DNA of 51,260 nucleotides from Planctomycetota bacterium (GTDB taxonomy: Bacteria; Planctomycetota; Planctomycetia; Gemmatales; Gemmataceae): NCBI GenBank assembly GCA_016191165.1, contig JACPPF010000095.1, forward strand, positions 1 to 51,260, given 5' to 3'. Made by a program: the position numbers and the translations under genes. This document shows, piece by piece, positions 8,348 through 17,582 of the stretch (its first letter is position 1; every line of letters starts with the position of its first letter). The notes beneath the pieces were generated by a model. The model saw only the letters and a list, made by a program, of their open reading frames with translations, was not told where the DNA came from and made no database searches.

Positions 8348-9133
8348 ATGTTTGCGCGATCGTTCATGGTTCTCATCGTGGCTATGCCGTTGGCGCAGGC
8401 CGGTGGGCAAAAAACTGGGCCCGATGCCAAAGCGCTGGTCGAAAGGCAAGTGACCGACTGGAAAGGCCAGGGCTTCCGCATCAACGTGATCGACGAAAAA
8501 TACGTGCGTGACGTTTTCCCGGGCCATACCTTCGTGGCGGTGCATTTCCCGCTTTATCCCGTGGCCCGGGTCGCGCCGGCGCCGATGCAATCACAAAATC
8601 TGTTCGCGGTTTCCAAAGACGGCAAGATTCAACATCTCCCCGACAGCAAGAAGCTGGAAGCGTTTTTCAAAACCACGCTCAAGACCCAGCTTAATCAGGA
8701 CAAGACCGTTCGCACCTGGCTCCGGCTGCGCATGGAATATGTTCAGGACGGTTACTTCACGTTCAAATACCCGGCCAAGGCGGTCGTGACCGGGCCTGGC
8801 AGCAGTCTCACGCTGGTGACCGGCGTCGTCGAGGTCGTGCCGATGGGAGGCAACATGGGAACCTTCAAGGCCGTGGTGCGCTTTGGTCGGGCCGATGAAT
8901 TCACGGGCGTGACGATGGAGGAAAACAAGGTCCGCGCCGGCATCCGCCCGCGCTGTCAGGCGACGCTGCTATTGCACAAGGAGAAATTGGTTCGCGAGAT
9001 CGCCGAGCAAGATTTGCTGGTGATGGGAAGCATGGCCCGGGGCTATTTGCTGGAACAACGCGCCAGGGCAAGCGATGAGTTGCGCCGCGAGATCGATCGC
9101 GTGTGGTTGCGCATCGTCGCGGAGGAACGGTAA
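8348..9133 (+). CDS. Secreted protein of unknown function
   Basis: 261 residues from ATG 8348. This start is chosen over the upstream in-frame ATG at 8300 because GGAGG (8336-8340) sits 7 bases before it and it begins directly with a signal peptide (FMVLIVAMPLAQA, cleavage after AQA near residue 18). The mature protein is soluble-looking, with a beta-rich middle (SSLTLVTGVVEVVPMGGNMG) and an acidic/basic helical C-terminus (RARASDELRREIDRVWLR). No catalytic motif or known domain is recognised. It is followed by a family B repeat. Confidence 0.75.
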   Translation: MFARSFMVLIVAMPLAQAGGQKTGPDAKALVERQVTDWKGQGFRINVIDEKYVRDVFPGHTFVAVHFPLYPVARVAPAPMQSQNLFAVSKDGKIQHLPDSKKLEAFFKTTLKTQLNQDKTVRTWLRLRMEYVQDGYFTFKYPAKAVVTGPGSSLTLVTGVVEVVPMGGNMGTFKAVVRFGRADEFTGVTMEENKVRAGIRPRCQATLLLHKEKLVREIAEQDLLVMGSMARGYLLEQRARASDELRREIDRVWLRIVAEER

Positions 9134-9149
9134 CCCGGTATCGGCGCAA

Positions 9150-9300
9150 GACCGTTTGCCAAACGGAAGCATACCAGCCCCACGCGCAAGCGTGGGGGGG
9201 GCGCCCTCTCAAAACTTCCAGATTGCGCTTGGGGCTGGTCAATTGCCCTTCGACGAACGTGACTGCGCCTACCCGCGCTTCGCTGCGCGTCGCGGCTAAA
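9150..9300. repeat. Composite palindromic element (family B core with flanks)
   Basis: The core 9171-9240 has two hairpins bounded by ATACCAGCCCC and GGGGCTGGTC. Flanks contain ACCGTTTGCCAAACGG-like and CGACGAACG sequences, and the element ends in TCGCGGCTAAA. Its reverse complement matches 39302-39448 over most of the length, so the two are copies of one ~140-bp element in opposite orientation. Confidence 0.75.
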
Positions 9301-9319
9301 CCTCCAAGGGACGGACATC

Positions 9320-12112
9320 ATGCGGCTTCCATTGACGATAGCGCTGCTCATGCTCTTTACCCAATCGGCGTTCGCCCAGATGGAGACGCCCAAGGCCGCG
9401 GACCCGCGGCTCACCGTCGAACTCTTTGCGAAAAGCCCCGACATCGTGCATCCCGTCGCCTGCGATTTCGATGCGAAAGGGCGCCTTCTCGTCGTCGAGA
9501 GCCACACCCACTTCGCGCCTGCGGGGTACAAAGGGCCGAAGTTTGATCGGATTCGCGCGTTCGACCCCAGGCTTGCGCCTGGGGCTGGTAAGCGGGCGAC
9601 GACGTTTTTTGAAGGAACGCGTCACACGATGGACATCGCCGCGCATGCCGATGGTTCCATCTACATCGCGACGCGCAACGAGATCCTGCGCCTGCGCGAC
9701 ACCAAGGGGACCGGCGTCGCCGACGAGAAAACGCGCATCGTTTTTCTCGACACCAAGGGGGATTATCCCCACAACGGCCTGTCCGGGCTATGCTTCGATT
9801 TCAAGGGCGATCTCACCTTCGGCATGGGCGAAAACCTCGGCGCCAAGTACACGCTGATCGGCTCGGACGGGACCAAGTTCACCGGCCAGGGCGACGGCGG
9901 GCATATCTTCCATTGCACCGCCGACGGCAAGAAGCTGCGCCGCGTCGCTACCGGCTTCTGGAACCCGTTCGGCATTTGCCGCGACATCTTCGGGCGAGTG
10001 TTCGCCGTTGATAACGATCCCGATCAGGCGCCGCCCTGCCGGATGTTGCATGTGGTCGAAGGGGGCGATTACGGCTTCCGCTTTTGCTATGGCCGATCGG
10101 GCAAGCATCCGTTTCAATCCTGGCACGGCGAGCTGCCCGGCACGCTGCCCATGATGACCGGCGTCGGCGAGGCCCCCTGCGAAATCCTCAGCTACGAATC
10201 AGACGGCCTGCCCAAGGAATACCTCGGCCAACTCATGGTGACATCGTGGGCGGACCATCGCGTCGAGCGTTACAAGGTTTCGCCGCGCGGCGCGTCGTTC
10301 AAGGGTGAAAGATTGCCGTTCGTGCAGGGCGGCAGCAACTTCCGGCCGACAGGAATGTGCGTTGCTCCCGATGGGTCGATTTACGTCTGCGATTGGGTCT
10401 TGAGCAACTACAACCTGCACGGCAAAGGCGCCATCTGGCACATCCGCGCCAAGGACAATACCAGCCGGGAGCGCAAGCGACCGGGCAACCCAAAGGAGGC
10501 GATCTTCTCCCTGCATCGGCCCTTGCGTGAAGCGGCGGCGCGGAAGCTGGCCAGCGATAAGAACGGGCGACAGCTGTTGCTGACGCACCTCAAGCACGGT
10601 GACTCGCGCGTGCGGGGCACGGCCCTGCAATCGTTAATCGATGTCAAGCTGAAAGCACTCCAGCCCAGGTCGATCGCCCGATATGAAAAGGAAACGGGCA
10701 TCCGCGAAATGGCAGTTCGTGAGGCGGTTGAGCGGGGGGCGAATGTAATAGAGTTTATCGATGCCAGGGTCATCGATCTCCTCCAGTCGAAGTTGCCGTG
10801 GACGATCCGTCTACAGGCGATAAAAGGGATTAACATTCAAAACGAACCCAAGCTAATTCTGTCCTTGCTTGCGGATCCAGACCCATTTGTCTTCAACGCA
10901 ACGGTCCACCACATAGGCTTTAGGGACGTGCTCAATGTCTGGCGCGCACTCGACTGGAATAACAGCCAACCACGCCAGCGCCTCGGCGTTAGAATGGCAT
11001 TTCAGCGGTCACTTCCGAAGGCGAGTTTTCGCGACGGTTTGATCTACCACATAGGCGACAGGGACGCGGACGAGACCAATCGTTTCTTCGCCGTCAAATG
11101 GATAGCCGACGAGAAACTCGCCGACCGTCGCCAGGATGTTGAAAACCTGATGACCAACCCCAAGCTCAGCGTCCGCATGTATATCGCCTGCGCCACCGCG
11201 CTGGCGCGCCTCGACGGCAAAGACGTGAACGAGCGCAGCCTGGCCGACTACTTCGCGAAACGGCTTGCGGACGAAAAGACGCCGCCGGCCCAGCGGGCGA
11301 TGCTGCTCAAGCAAGTGCCGGCGACGCATCCGAAGCTGACGGTCGATTTGCTGACGAGGTTACTGAAAACCAGCGATGCGGCGCTAAAGATGGAAGTGGT
11401 GCGGGCGCTGGTCGAGCATCCGAACCTGAACCGTGAATATCCTCTGTTGGAGATCTTTCGCAACGAGAAGGAAAGCCCGTCCCTGCGCCGCTACGCGATG
11501 TTGCCGCTTGAGGCTGATCGTTACGGTGAAGTATTCAACGAGGTAGGCAAGAATCGCCAATCGCCGCTTCAGGCCGACGCCAAGTTGGCGATGATTAACG
11601 CCGTTTTGGGCAAATTCAAATTTGCCCGGAAACCGGATAAAAGCCGCCCTCCCGCCAGGGACCTCGACGCCTGGCTCAAGCGTCTCGAAGGCAAGGCCGA
11701 CCCCGATGCCGGGGCGCGCGTCTTCTTTCATCCGAAGCTCGCCGCCTGCTCCAAGTGCCATCGCATCGATGGCCGTGGCGCCGATGTCGGGCCGGACCTG
11801 AGCGGCATCGGGCGGACCGATCGTCGGCACATTTTGGAATCGATCTTGCAGCCGTCCAACACCGTCGCGCCGCATTACGTCGCCTGGCACCTGGAAACTG
11901 CCGCGGGCAAGGTTCGGACCGGCATGCTGATTCACACCAACCTCGACGAATACACCTACCTCGACGCGAAGGGAGAACGCTTCAAGCTACGGACCGGCGA
12001 CCTCACCGAGCAACGCCCGCTGACGACATCGATCATGCCCGATGGCCTCATCGATCGCATGACCGACCAGGAGCTACGCGATTTGCTCGCCTATTTGCAA
12101 TCACGCAAGTAA
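9320..12112 (+). CDS. PVC-type membrane-bound dehydrogenase-like protein: beta-propeller, HEAT-like region, cytochrome c domain
   Basis: 930 residues. A signal peptide (LTIALLMLFTQSAFA) leads to an NHL/sorbosone-dehydrogenase-like propeller (about 25-375; DIVHPVACDFDAKGRLLVVE, GFWNPFGICRD, CDWVLSNYNLHGKGAIWHI). Then comes a helical HEAT-like region (about 390-760) and a C-terminal cytochrome c domain with CSKCH at 810-814 and a downstream ILQPSNTVAPHYVAW segment. This is the architecture expanded in Planctomycetes and Verrucomicrobia; a periplasmic redox or carbohydrate-oxidising role is assumed for the family, and substrates are mostly unknown. Residues 82-91 (DPRLAPGAG) are encoded by an inserted family B palindrome. 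The middle (about 10700-11100) looks less GC-rich than the rest. The ligase gene follows after 15 bases, probably in the same transcript. Confidence 0.85.
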   Translation: MRLPLTIALLMLFTQSAFAQMETPKAADPRLTVELFAKSPDIVHPVACDFDAKGRLLVVESHTHFAPAGYKGPKFDRIRAFDPRLAPGAGKRATTFFEGTRHTMDIAAHADGSIYIATRNEILRLRDTKGTGVADEKTRIVFLDTKGDYPHNGLSGLCFDFKGDLTFGMGENLGAKYTLIGSDGTKFTGQGDGGHIFHCTADGKKLRRVATGFWNPFGICRDIFGRVFAVDNDPDQAPPCRMLHVVEGGDYGFRFCYGRSGKHPFQSWHGELPGTLPMMTGVGEAPCEILSYESDGLPKEYLGQLMVTSWADHRVERYKVSPRGASFKGERLPFVQGGSNFRPTGMCVAPDGSIYVCDWVLSNYNLHGKGAIWHIRAKDNTSRERKRPGNPKEAIFSLHRPLREAAARKLASDKNGRQLLLTHLKHGDSRVRGTALQSLIDVKLKALQPRSIARYEKETGIREMAVREAVERGANVIEFIDARVIDLLQSKLPWTIRLQAIKGINIQNEPKLILSLLADPDPFVFNATVHHIGFRDVLNVWRALDWNNSQPRQRLGVRMAFQRSLPKASFRDGLIYHIGDRDADETNRFFAVKWIADEKLADRRQDVENLMTNPKLSVRMYIACATALARLDGKDVNERSLADYFAKRLADEKTPPAQRAMLLKQVPATHPKLTVDLLTRLLKTSDAALKMEVVRALVEHPNLNREYPLLEIFRNEKESPSLRRYAMLPLEADRYGEVFNEVGKNRQSPLQADAKLAMINAVLGKFKFARKPDKSRPPARDLDAWLKRLEGKADPDAGARVFFHPKLAACSKCHRIDGRGADVGPDLSGIGRTDRRHILESILQPSNTVAPHYVAWHLETAAGKVRTGMLIHTNLDEYTYLDAKGERFKLRTGDLTEQRPLTTSIMPDGLIDRMTDQELRDLLAYLQSRK
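9565..9589. repeat. Family B palindrome inside the PVC cytochrome gene
   Basis: CCCCAGGCTTGCGCCTGGGG (9565-9584) followed by CTGGT is a single family B half-element. It lies in frame inside the propeller coding sequence, where it adds PRLAPGAG-type residues without breaking the frame. Confidence 0.8.
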
Positions 12113-12127
12113 CCCGGAACCCCTACC

Positions 12128-13126
12128 ATGTCCGAACTTAAAGACGGCGAATCGACCGAAATGCAAGGCTCCGGCAGCAAGCCGTATGTTCTCAAGAACG
12201 TCGGCGGCGTCTATAGCTGCTCGTGCCCGGCCTGGCGCAATCAGTCCGTGGCCATTGAGAAACGGACCTGCAAGCACCTACGCAAACTGCGCGGCGACGC
12301 CGCCGAGGAGGAACGCATCGGCGGCGCAGCCCCGCCGCGCGCCAAGGAGACGAAGGAAGGAACGCAAGCACCGCCCCTGCTCTTGGCCGAACGCTGGGAC
12401 GGCGTCAGCGATCTGGCCGGCTGGCTGATGTCCGAGAAGCTCGACGGTGTCCGGGCGTACTGGAATGGCAAACTGTTTCTGTCCCGCCAAGGCAATCTCC
12501 TGCACGCGCCCGACTGGTTCAGCGCCGGTTTGCCTGGCGAACCCCTGGATGGTGAATTCTGGATCGATCGCAAAAAGTTTCAGCGCACGGTCGGCATCGT
12601 CCGCCGACAGGACAAGTCCGATTTGTGGAAGGAGATTCGCTTCCGGGTTTTCGACGCCCCGGAAGGGGGAGCCGGCTTTGAGGAACGTCTGCGCACCATC
12701 GAGCGGATCATGCAAAAGAATCGCCCGCCTTACGCTCTGGCGCACGAGCATGAAATCTGCACCGACCTGGACCACCTGCGCCGTGAACTGGCGCGGGTCG
12801 AAACGCTGGGCGGCGAAGGGCTGATGCTGCGCAAACCCGGCTCGAAATATGAAGCGGGACGATCGCTGAGCCTGCTCAAAATCAAGAGTTTCATTGACGC
12901 CGAGGCGCGCGTCGTCGGGCATGAGCCAGGCAAGGGTCGGCACAAGGGGCGACTCGGCGCGCTTCAGGTCGAACTGGCCGACGGCACGAAATTCTCCGTC
13001 GGCACAGGCTTCTCCGACAAGGAGCGCCAGAACCCGCCGCCCATTGGCAGCACGATCACCTTTCGGTATCAGGAGTTGACCGATGGCGGGGTGCCGCGCT
13101 TTCCGTCCTACGTCGGCCTGCGGTGA
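12128..13126 (+). CDS. SWIM zinc-finger fused to a minimal ATP-dependent DNA ligase
   Basis: 332 residues. Residues ~25-60 form a SWIM-type zinc finger (CSCPAW...CKHL, CxCxnCxH). Residues ~80-250 are an adenylation domain: catalytic Lys104 in SEKLDGVR (motif I, KxDG), LDGEFW (motif III-like), GGEGLMLRKPG (motif IV) and LLKIKSF (motif V). The rest is an OB-fold domain (RLGALQVEL, FSVGTGFSD, TFRYQELT). The reaction is ATP-dependent sealing of DNA nicks. No NHEJ Ku, polymerase or nuclease gene adjoins. The compact ligase resembles the accessory ligases of bacteria that also use NAD-dependent LigA, while the added SWIM finger suggests DNA or protein binding. It is probably co-transcribed with the upstream cytochrome gene, without an obvious functional link. 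Confidence 0.88.
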   Translation: MSELKDGESTEMQGSGSKPYVLKNVGGVYSCSCPAWRNQSVAIEKRTCKHLRKLRGDAAEEERIGGAAPPRAKETKEGTQAPPLLLAERWDGVSDLAGWLMSEKLDGVRAYWNGKLFLSRQGNLLHAPDWFSAGLPGEPLDGEFWIDRKKFQRTVGIVRRQDKSDLWKEIRFRVFDAPEGGAGFEERLRTIERIMQKNRPPYALAHEHEICTDLDHLRRELARVETLGGEGLMLRKPGSKYEAGRSLSLLKIKSFIDAEARVVGHEPGKGRHKGRLGALQVELADGTKFSVGTGFSDKERQNPPPIGSTITFRYQELTDGGVPRFPSYVGLR

Positions 13127-13210
13127 CCGCGGTGAGGTAGGTCAGGCTTTCCGGCCCGACGGAACGGCAAGACCATTCGTCTGGAACACCTGACTCACGA
13201 AAAAGGCCAT

Positions 13211-14197
13211 TCATCGGTCGTTTGGATCCCGCTGCGCAGGCGAAGCCTGGGGATTGGGACGGGGCTGTACTGCGGGCGGCACGGGGGACGACGACGTTCC
13301 GTCCGGGTTGACGACTCCCTTGGGCCGGGGCGGTGCGTCCGGGATTGCTTTCGGTGGGGCGACGTTGTTCCGCGGCCCTTCCGGCGCGATCTGGGGAATT
13401 CCGCCTGGCACGACGCGCCCGGGGAACGCGATGCCGCCGCCGCCAAACCCGCCGATCACCGTTGGGCCCTGGATTGGCATGTTCGGATTCAACGGGCTAT
13501 CGAACGTGTGCGCCTCTTCTTCGCGGATCGACTTCGCCTTGGCCGCGGTGGTGATGAACATCACGTTGCCCATGCGCACCGCTTTCACGTCCGCCAGTTC
13601 AGCCAAAAGGCGCAGCGCCGTTTCGATGGCAGTGTTGTCCAGTTGCAACGTGACGGGCGTGTCGGCCTGTTTTTTGATCACGGGATCGATCACGAGGCTG
13701 ATGCCGCGCTTGCGGGCCAGATTCAGGATGGCGGTTTTCAGGGGCACATCTTCCACATCCACGCTGACGCGCTGGCGATATTGCCTCGGCAGCGCCATTT
13801 CCTCGGTGGTGATGAGCAACGAATCCTCGAAGATGACGTAGGTGAGCCGATACCCGGCAAGGAACTTGCGCAGCACCGTGCCGGCCCTTTCGTTCTTGGC
13901 TTTCAATTCGAGTTGGCCGGCGGGGGCGTCGCTGTTGATGCCGGTATTCATGAAGGCGACCTGATCGACGCTGATGCTCAGGCCGGTCTTGTCGCGGAAA
14001 TGATTGAGAACCTCGTTGAGCGATTGCCCGGTGAAGTCGAGCGTGATGACCTTGTTGAGACCGGCGCGGAGCTTGTCAACGGGCGGCGCCTTTTTCTCGG
14101 GCGTCTTTTCGCCGGGCTGCCCGAACACGGTGGTGTGCGACAGCGCCCAGCCAATGAGCAGGCCGAACAGGAAATAACGCGAAGGAATGGAACGCAT
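13211..14197 (-). CDS. Secretin/TonB short N-terminal (STN)-type exported protein
   Basis: 328 residues from ATG 14197, preceded by AAGGAG; an earlier in-frame start is poorer. A signal peptide (YFLFGLLIGWALSHTTVFG) is followed by two STN-like modules: VITLDFTGQSLNEVLNHFRD (about residues 45-65), and VSVDVEDVPLKTAILNLARK with PVTLQLDNTAIETALRLLAE (about 150-200). These resemble the N-domains of secretins and related planctomycete proteins. The C-terminus is Gly/Pro-rich and low complexity (GGFGGGGIAFPG, PPRPKGVVNPDG, PRPNPQASPAQ). No secretin channel domain is present, so it probably acts as a periplasmic protein rather than a pore. Confidence 0.75.
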   Translation of the reverse strand: MRSIPSRYFLFGLLIGWALSHTTVFGQPGEKTPEKKAPPVDKLRAGLNKVITLDFTGQSLNEVLNHFRDKTGLSISVDQVAFMNTGINSDAPAGQLELKAKNERAGTVLRKFLAGYRLTYVIFEDSLLITTEEMALPRQYRQRVSVDVEDVPLKTAILNLARKRGISLVIDPVIKKQADTPVTLQLDNTAIETALRLLAELADVKAVRMGNVMFITTAAKAKSIREEEAHTFDSPLNPNMPIQGPTVIGGFGGGGIAFPGRVVPGGIPQIAPEGPRNNVAPPKAIPDAPPRPKGVVNPDGTSSSPVPPAVQPRPNPQASPAQRDPNDR

Positions 14198-14332
14198 GGG
14201 GGACTCCTTTTTCTGGAACTTCGGATCGGTTCGAGTGTACGCGAAGCCACCCGGCGATGCAAGAGCGCCCGTCAACGCCGCTTGCGGCCTTCGCCGCGAC
14301 GCATCGACTCCAGCGTTTAATGAAATGCTCAA

Positions 14333-15511
14333 CTAGCGTGGGGCTTTTGCGGCCTTGGGAAGTGCCGCGATGCGCTTACGGTAATCAACGGGTCTGCCGG
14401 TGGCGGTGTCGTGGAAGTAGACCTCGGCTGTTATCGATTGCCAGTGAGGCACAAGCACGAAGGTTTTTCCGTCGGGAAGGAACGCCACGCCCGCGGATCG
14501 ACATTCATTGCCCACGTACTTGCTACCGTCAGGAAAGACCTTGATCCTGGGCATGCGCGGATCGTCCTTAGTGAAATAGGAGAATTTTTGCTTCCCGGTC
14601 GGCACATCCCAGACGCGGAAGCCATCCTTGACGCCACCCGTGAGAACAGTTTTTTTGTCCGGGCTAATCGCCAGCCGCCACACTGTCCATTCATGCTTCC
14701 CAAAGGACGTGACGAGCTTATTTTTCTCCACGTCGTAAATCTCGATTTTGGCATTTTCCATTGGCCCCCCGACCACGAGCCATTTGCCGTCGGAGGAGAA
14801 TGCAAGTGAGACGGCTGTCTCCTGGATGATATCGATATGTTTTGAAACCTTGCCCGAAGCAAGGTCCAAAAGAGGAATCTTCCGATCGAGGTTTCCAGCT
14901 AGCGCGAAGGTTTTTCCGTCTGGGGAAAGGGCACTCTGTTGGAGGTGGTGGTATTTCCCTTCCACATTGTAAACATATTTCGCTCGTTCCTTATACAACG
15001 GGCTTTGCCATTGGTTTAGCCGCCTGTTCGTGGAGGTAAATCGAAAAACGGCGTGCGCCTTTCTGTTTTTGATTTCCCAAACGCGGATCATCATGTCGCC
15101 GCCGGTTGAGATCAGGTATTTGCCATCGGGGGTGAAGCAAACATTCGTGATGACGCTGACGTGCCCTTCGTTGGTGAGGTCCCATATTAGCGCACCAGTC
15201 ATTGAATTCACAAGAAAGAACTTGTTGTAATTACCCCCGACTGCCATCATGGAACCGTCGGCCGAAAAGGCCATTGCCCATGCGCCCCAGCAGCGCAGTT
15301 TTCCATCCATTCCGTTGACTCGACATTTGCCGTCGGTTAGGTCGAATACCTTCCAATCTCCGCCCCCTTGGGTGCCACCCGAAATGCCGATCGTCTTCCC
15401 GTCAAGCGATAGGCAGCTATGATCGGAAATAACGTCGTGGTCCACCAACATGGTTCTCGGCTGCTGGGCTAAGCTGAATAAACAAAAAGAGAGAACGATA
15501 GAAATCATCAT
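14333..15511 (-). CDS. Secreted WD40-type beta-propeller protein
   Basis: 392 residues from ATG 15511, chosen because GAGGAG lies 8 bases upstream; the earlier in-frame ATG at 15529 would include this site as codons. A signal peptide (MMISIVLSFCLFSLA) is followed by WD40-like repeats with SPDGK/TPDGK turns (SLDGKTIGISGG, FTPDGKYLISTGGDMMIRVW, SPDGKTFALAG, SSDGKWLVVGG, SPDKKTVLTGGVKDGFRVWD). It is likely a periplasmic scaffold or binding protein; the partner is unknown. The gene looks less GC-rich than its neighbours, which may point to a different origin. Confidence 0.8.
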   Translation of the reverse strand: MMISIVLSFCLFSLAQQPRTMLVDHDVISDHSCLSLDGKTIGISGGTQGGGDWKVFDLTDGKCRVNGMDGKLRCWGAWAMAFSADGSMMAVGGNYNKFFLVNSMTGALIWDLTNEGHVSVITNVCFTPDGKYLISTGGDMMIRVWEIKNRKAHAVFRFTSTNRRLNQWQSPLYKERAKYVYNVEGKYHHLQQSALSPDGKTFALAGNLDRKIPLLDLASGKVSKHIDIIQETAVSLAFSSDGKWLVVGGPMENAKIEIYDVEKNKLVTSFGKHEWTVWRLAISPDKKTVLTGGVKDGFRVWDVPTGKQKFSYFTKDDPRMPRIKVFPDGSKYVGNECRSAGVAFLPDGKTFVLVPHWQSITAEVYFHDTATGRPVDYRKRIAALPKAAKAPR

Positions 15512-15578
15512 GGGGATTTCTCCTCGCAATGGCCTGAGACAATGGCAATGGATTTGATTTTTTCGATCTCGATTGAAA

Positions 15579-17582
15579 TCATTGCACTTTTGCCGTCAAC
15601 GTGCCAAAGATCAGCTGAAAATCGGCCAAGGAAATGTTGAACTCTTGTCCGCCCAATCCGGGACGATTGTGAGGGTTCCGGAGCCTAACCATGGCGCCCG
15701 TTGGATCATAACTGAGGACTGCGTAGTTATGGCCTGCGTCGATTCCTCGATTTGTCGCGACGGCTTGCTGTTGCGGTGTGAACGTATTCAACGTCGTGGC
15801 GGTCGGCATCCCTGCGGAATTGGTATTGAGCTGAGCAATGAGGTCATTTTGCTGGGTATTGGCGAGGATAAAGGTCTGCCCCACCGTCGCGGGAGCCCCG
15901 TTAACGCGGTTGAAGGCGGCAAGGGAGTCGGCCGCGCTGGCGGCCGGTTGGGTAAAGTTGCCGATCGTCGTGAGAGCAATCTGGGCTTGCTGCCCGCGGA
16001 ATTTTGCCGCATACGCCATTTCAAGAACGGTATACCAAAGCGAGACGCCAGCATTGTCAAAAGCGCAGCCGTAGGCTGCGCGGTCCGCAAATGCCGGGAT
16101 GCGAACGTCTTCCGCCCCAGCAACAAACCACACTCGATAACCGGTGACGGCCTGCGTCTGGGGATCACGAACCTCGCTAATCAGGGTTTGCAGCCACGTG
16201 AAAGTCCTTTGACGGACGGCGGCTGCAGTTGTCGCCGCCAGCGCACTATCGCCGCCCACGTACCCTTGGTGAATCGAAAGTGCCAAGCCTTCGTTGACGG
16301 CGTCCTTCATGGCCTGATTCATGCCGGCGTAGGCATTGCCCGCCAGGAATTGCGGAAACAAATTGGTCACCAGGGCCATGCCGCGAGCGCGAAAGTTGCG
16401 TTCCGGATGGAGTTGGGGCGCGCCCAAGGGTGGTCGGTCCGGCACGAGCAAAACAAGGCTGGCCGCGGCATTGTTCACTCCATCGGTCACCGTGAACGCC
16501 AGGCTGTCCTCGAAACCGACGACGGCATTGGCAGGCGGGCTGTAGGTCCATGTACCGTCGCCGTTGTCTGTCATCTGCCCTAAAACCGGCGTTCCAACTG
16601 ACGTTACCTGCCACGTGGGATTGGACATGGTCGACTTGGCGTTGGCCAACAGCTCACTCGGGGAGATGATGATCGATTCAAGTCCGGATATCTGCTTGCG
16701 GACATCGTTAGCAGCAATGGGCTGATCAACGACGTTAATGTGCGCGTAGGCCATGCTGCTGTCGGTGACGCCGTCATTCAACTTGAACCCGAACATGTCG
16801 CTGACGGCATAATTGGGCGCGGTGTACTGCACCTGGCCGTTACCCAGATCGACCGCTTGCCCGGACATCGCTTGCTGGGCCAGCGAGGCTGTCAACGCGG
16901 GGTTGCTCGCGCTCGTGCCGTAAGTGGCGAGGTCGGAAATGGTGATTGTCTGGCCCTCGAGGACATAGTAAGTGTTGGTGGCCGTGACCGTGGGCGCGGT
17001 ATTGGTCACGTTGAACGTAAAGGTCGCGGTATTGCTGCTCCCTCGGCCATCGGTCGCCTGGAACTGGAATGAGTCCTGTCCCGTGTAACTTGCGTCGGAC
17101 ATGTAAACATAGTAAGACCCGCCGATGGCATTCAACTCCCCGTGGCCCGGCTGAGCGGAAATGCTGAACTGCAAGGGGGTGCCATCGCCACCGCTGGCGT
17201 ATTGAGAGAGGTCGATCGCGTCAGTCAAATTGCGGCGCAGAACGTCCAATGGCATCGAGTTGTTCCACGCCGTCGGCGCGGCGTAGGAAACGTTCCATGT
17301 GAAGGCCTGCGTGTCATATTCACCGGTAACTGTGTCGGTTGCCGTTATTGAGACGGAGTACGGCGCCCAAAGATCGGCATCGCCAGCGATTGTGCCTGAA
17401 ATCGCGGGGATCCCCATGTTGTTCGTCAAGCCCAAACCCGCGGGCAGGCCGACTTCGCTGAAGCTCAGAGGATTGCTCGACGAACTGGAAGCCATCAGCG
17501 GCAAGTTGACGAGTTCGTTGTCGAAATCATTTTGAATGCCCGGATTATAAAAAGTGACGGATGGCATGGAACGAACTTCCAA
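15579..17582 (-). CDS. Cadherin/He_PIG-repeat surface protein with calpain-like C-terminal region (N-terminus frameshifted)
   Basis: The open frame runs from TTG 17582 (667 residues), or ATG 17567 with GGAAG upstream. Repeats at about 30-110 (a dystroglycan/He_PIG-like GLPAGL...SGT) are followed by several Ig/cadherin-like domains. The last ~270 residues resemble the calpain protease core: VSLWYTVLEMAYAAKFRG, then GHNYAVLSYDP with the catalytic-type His, then VRLRNPHNRPG with the Asn region. No QGxxGDC-type cysteine motif is present, so peptidase activity is doubtful. The frame begins abruptly at SLEVRSMPS, part of the exported-protein LExLExR motif. The rest of that motif lies upstream in frame, but the initiating ATG is cut off by a run of nine Gs (see 17583-17691). 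Without this shift the protein would have about 703 residues. Confidence 0.7.
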   Translation of the reverse strand: MEVRSMPSVTFYNPGIQNDFDNELVNLPLMASSSSSNPLSFSEVGLPAGLGLTNNMGIPAISGTIAGDADLWAPYSVSITATDTVTGEYDTQAFTWNVSYAAPTAWNNSMPLDVLRRNLTDAIDLSQYASGGDGTPLQFSISAQPGHGELNAIGGSYYVYMSDASYTGQDSFQFQATDGRGSSNTATFTFNVTNTAPTVTATNTYYVLEGQTITISDLATYGTSASNPALTASLAQQAMSGQAVDLGNGQVQYTAPNYAVSDMFGFKLNDGVTDSSMAYAHINVVDQPIAANDVRKQISGLESIIISPSELLANAKSTMSNPTWQVTSVGTPVLGQMTDNGDGTWTYSPPANAVVGFEDSLAFTVTDGVNNAAASLVLLVPDRPPLGAPQLHPERNFRARGMALVTNLFPQFLAGNAYAGMNQAMKDAVNEGLALSIHQGYVGGDSALAATTAAAVRQRTFTWLQTLISEVRDPQTQAVTGYRVWFVAGAEDVRIPAFADRAAYGCAFDNAGVSLWYTVLEMAYAAKFRGQQAQIALTTIGNFTQPAASAADSLAAFNRVNGAPATVGQTFILANTQQNDLIAQLNTNSAGMPTATTLNTFTPQQQAVATNRGIDAGHNYAVLSYDPTGAMVRLRNPHNRPGLGGQEFNISLADFQLIFGTLTAKVQ

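Noticed and set aside
8163-9300. Clustered palindromes as a possible CRISPR array
   Set aside because: No regular repeat-spacer spacing and no cas genes; copies are dispersed singly across the window.
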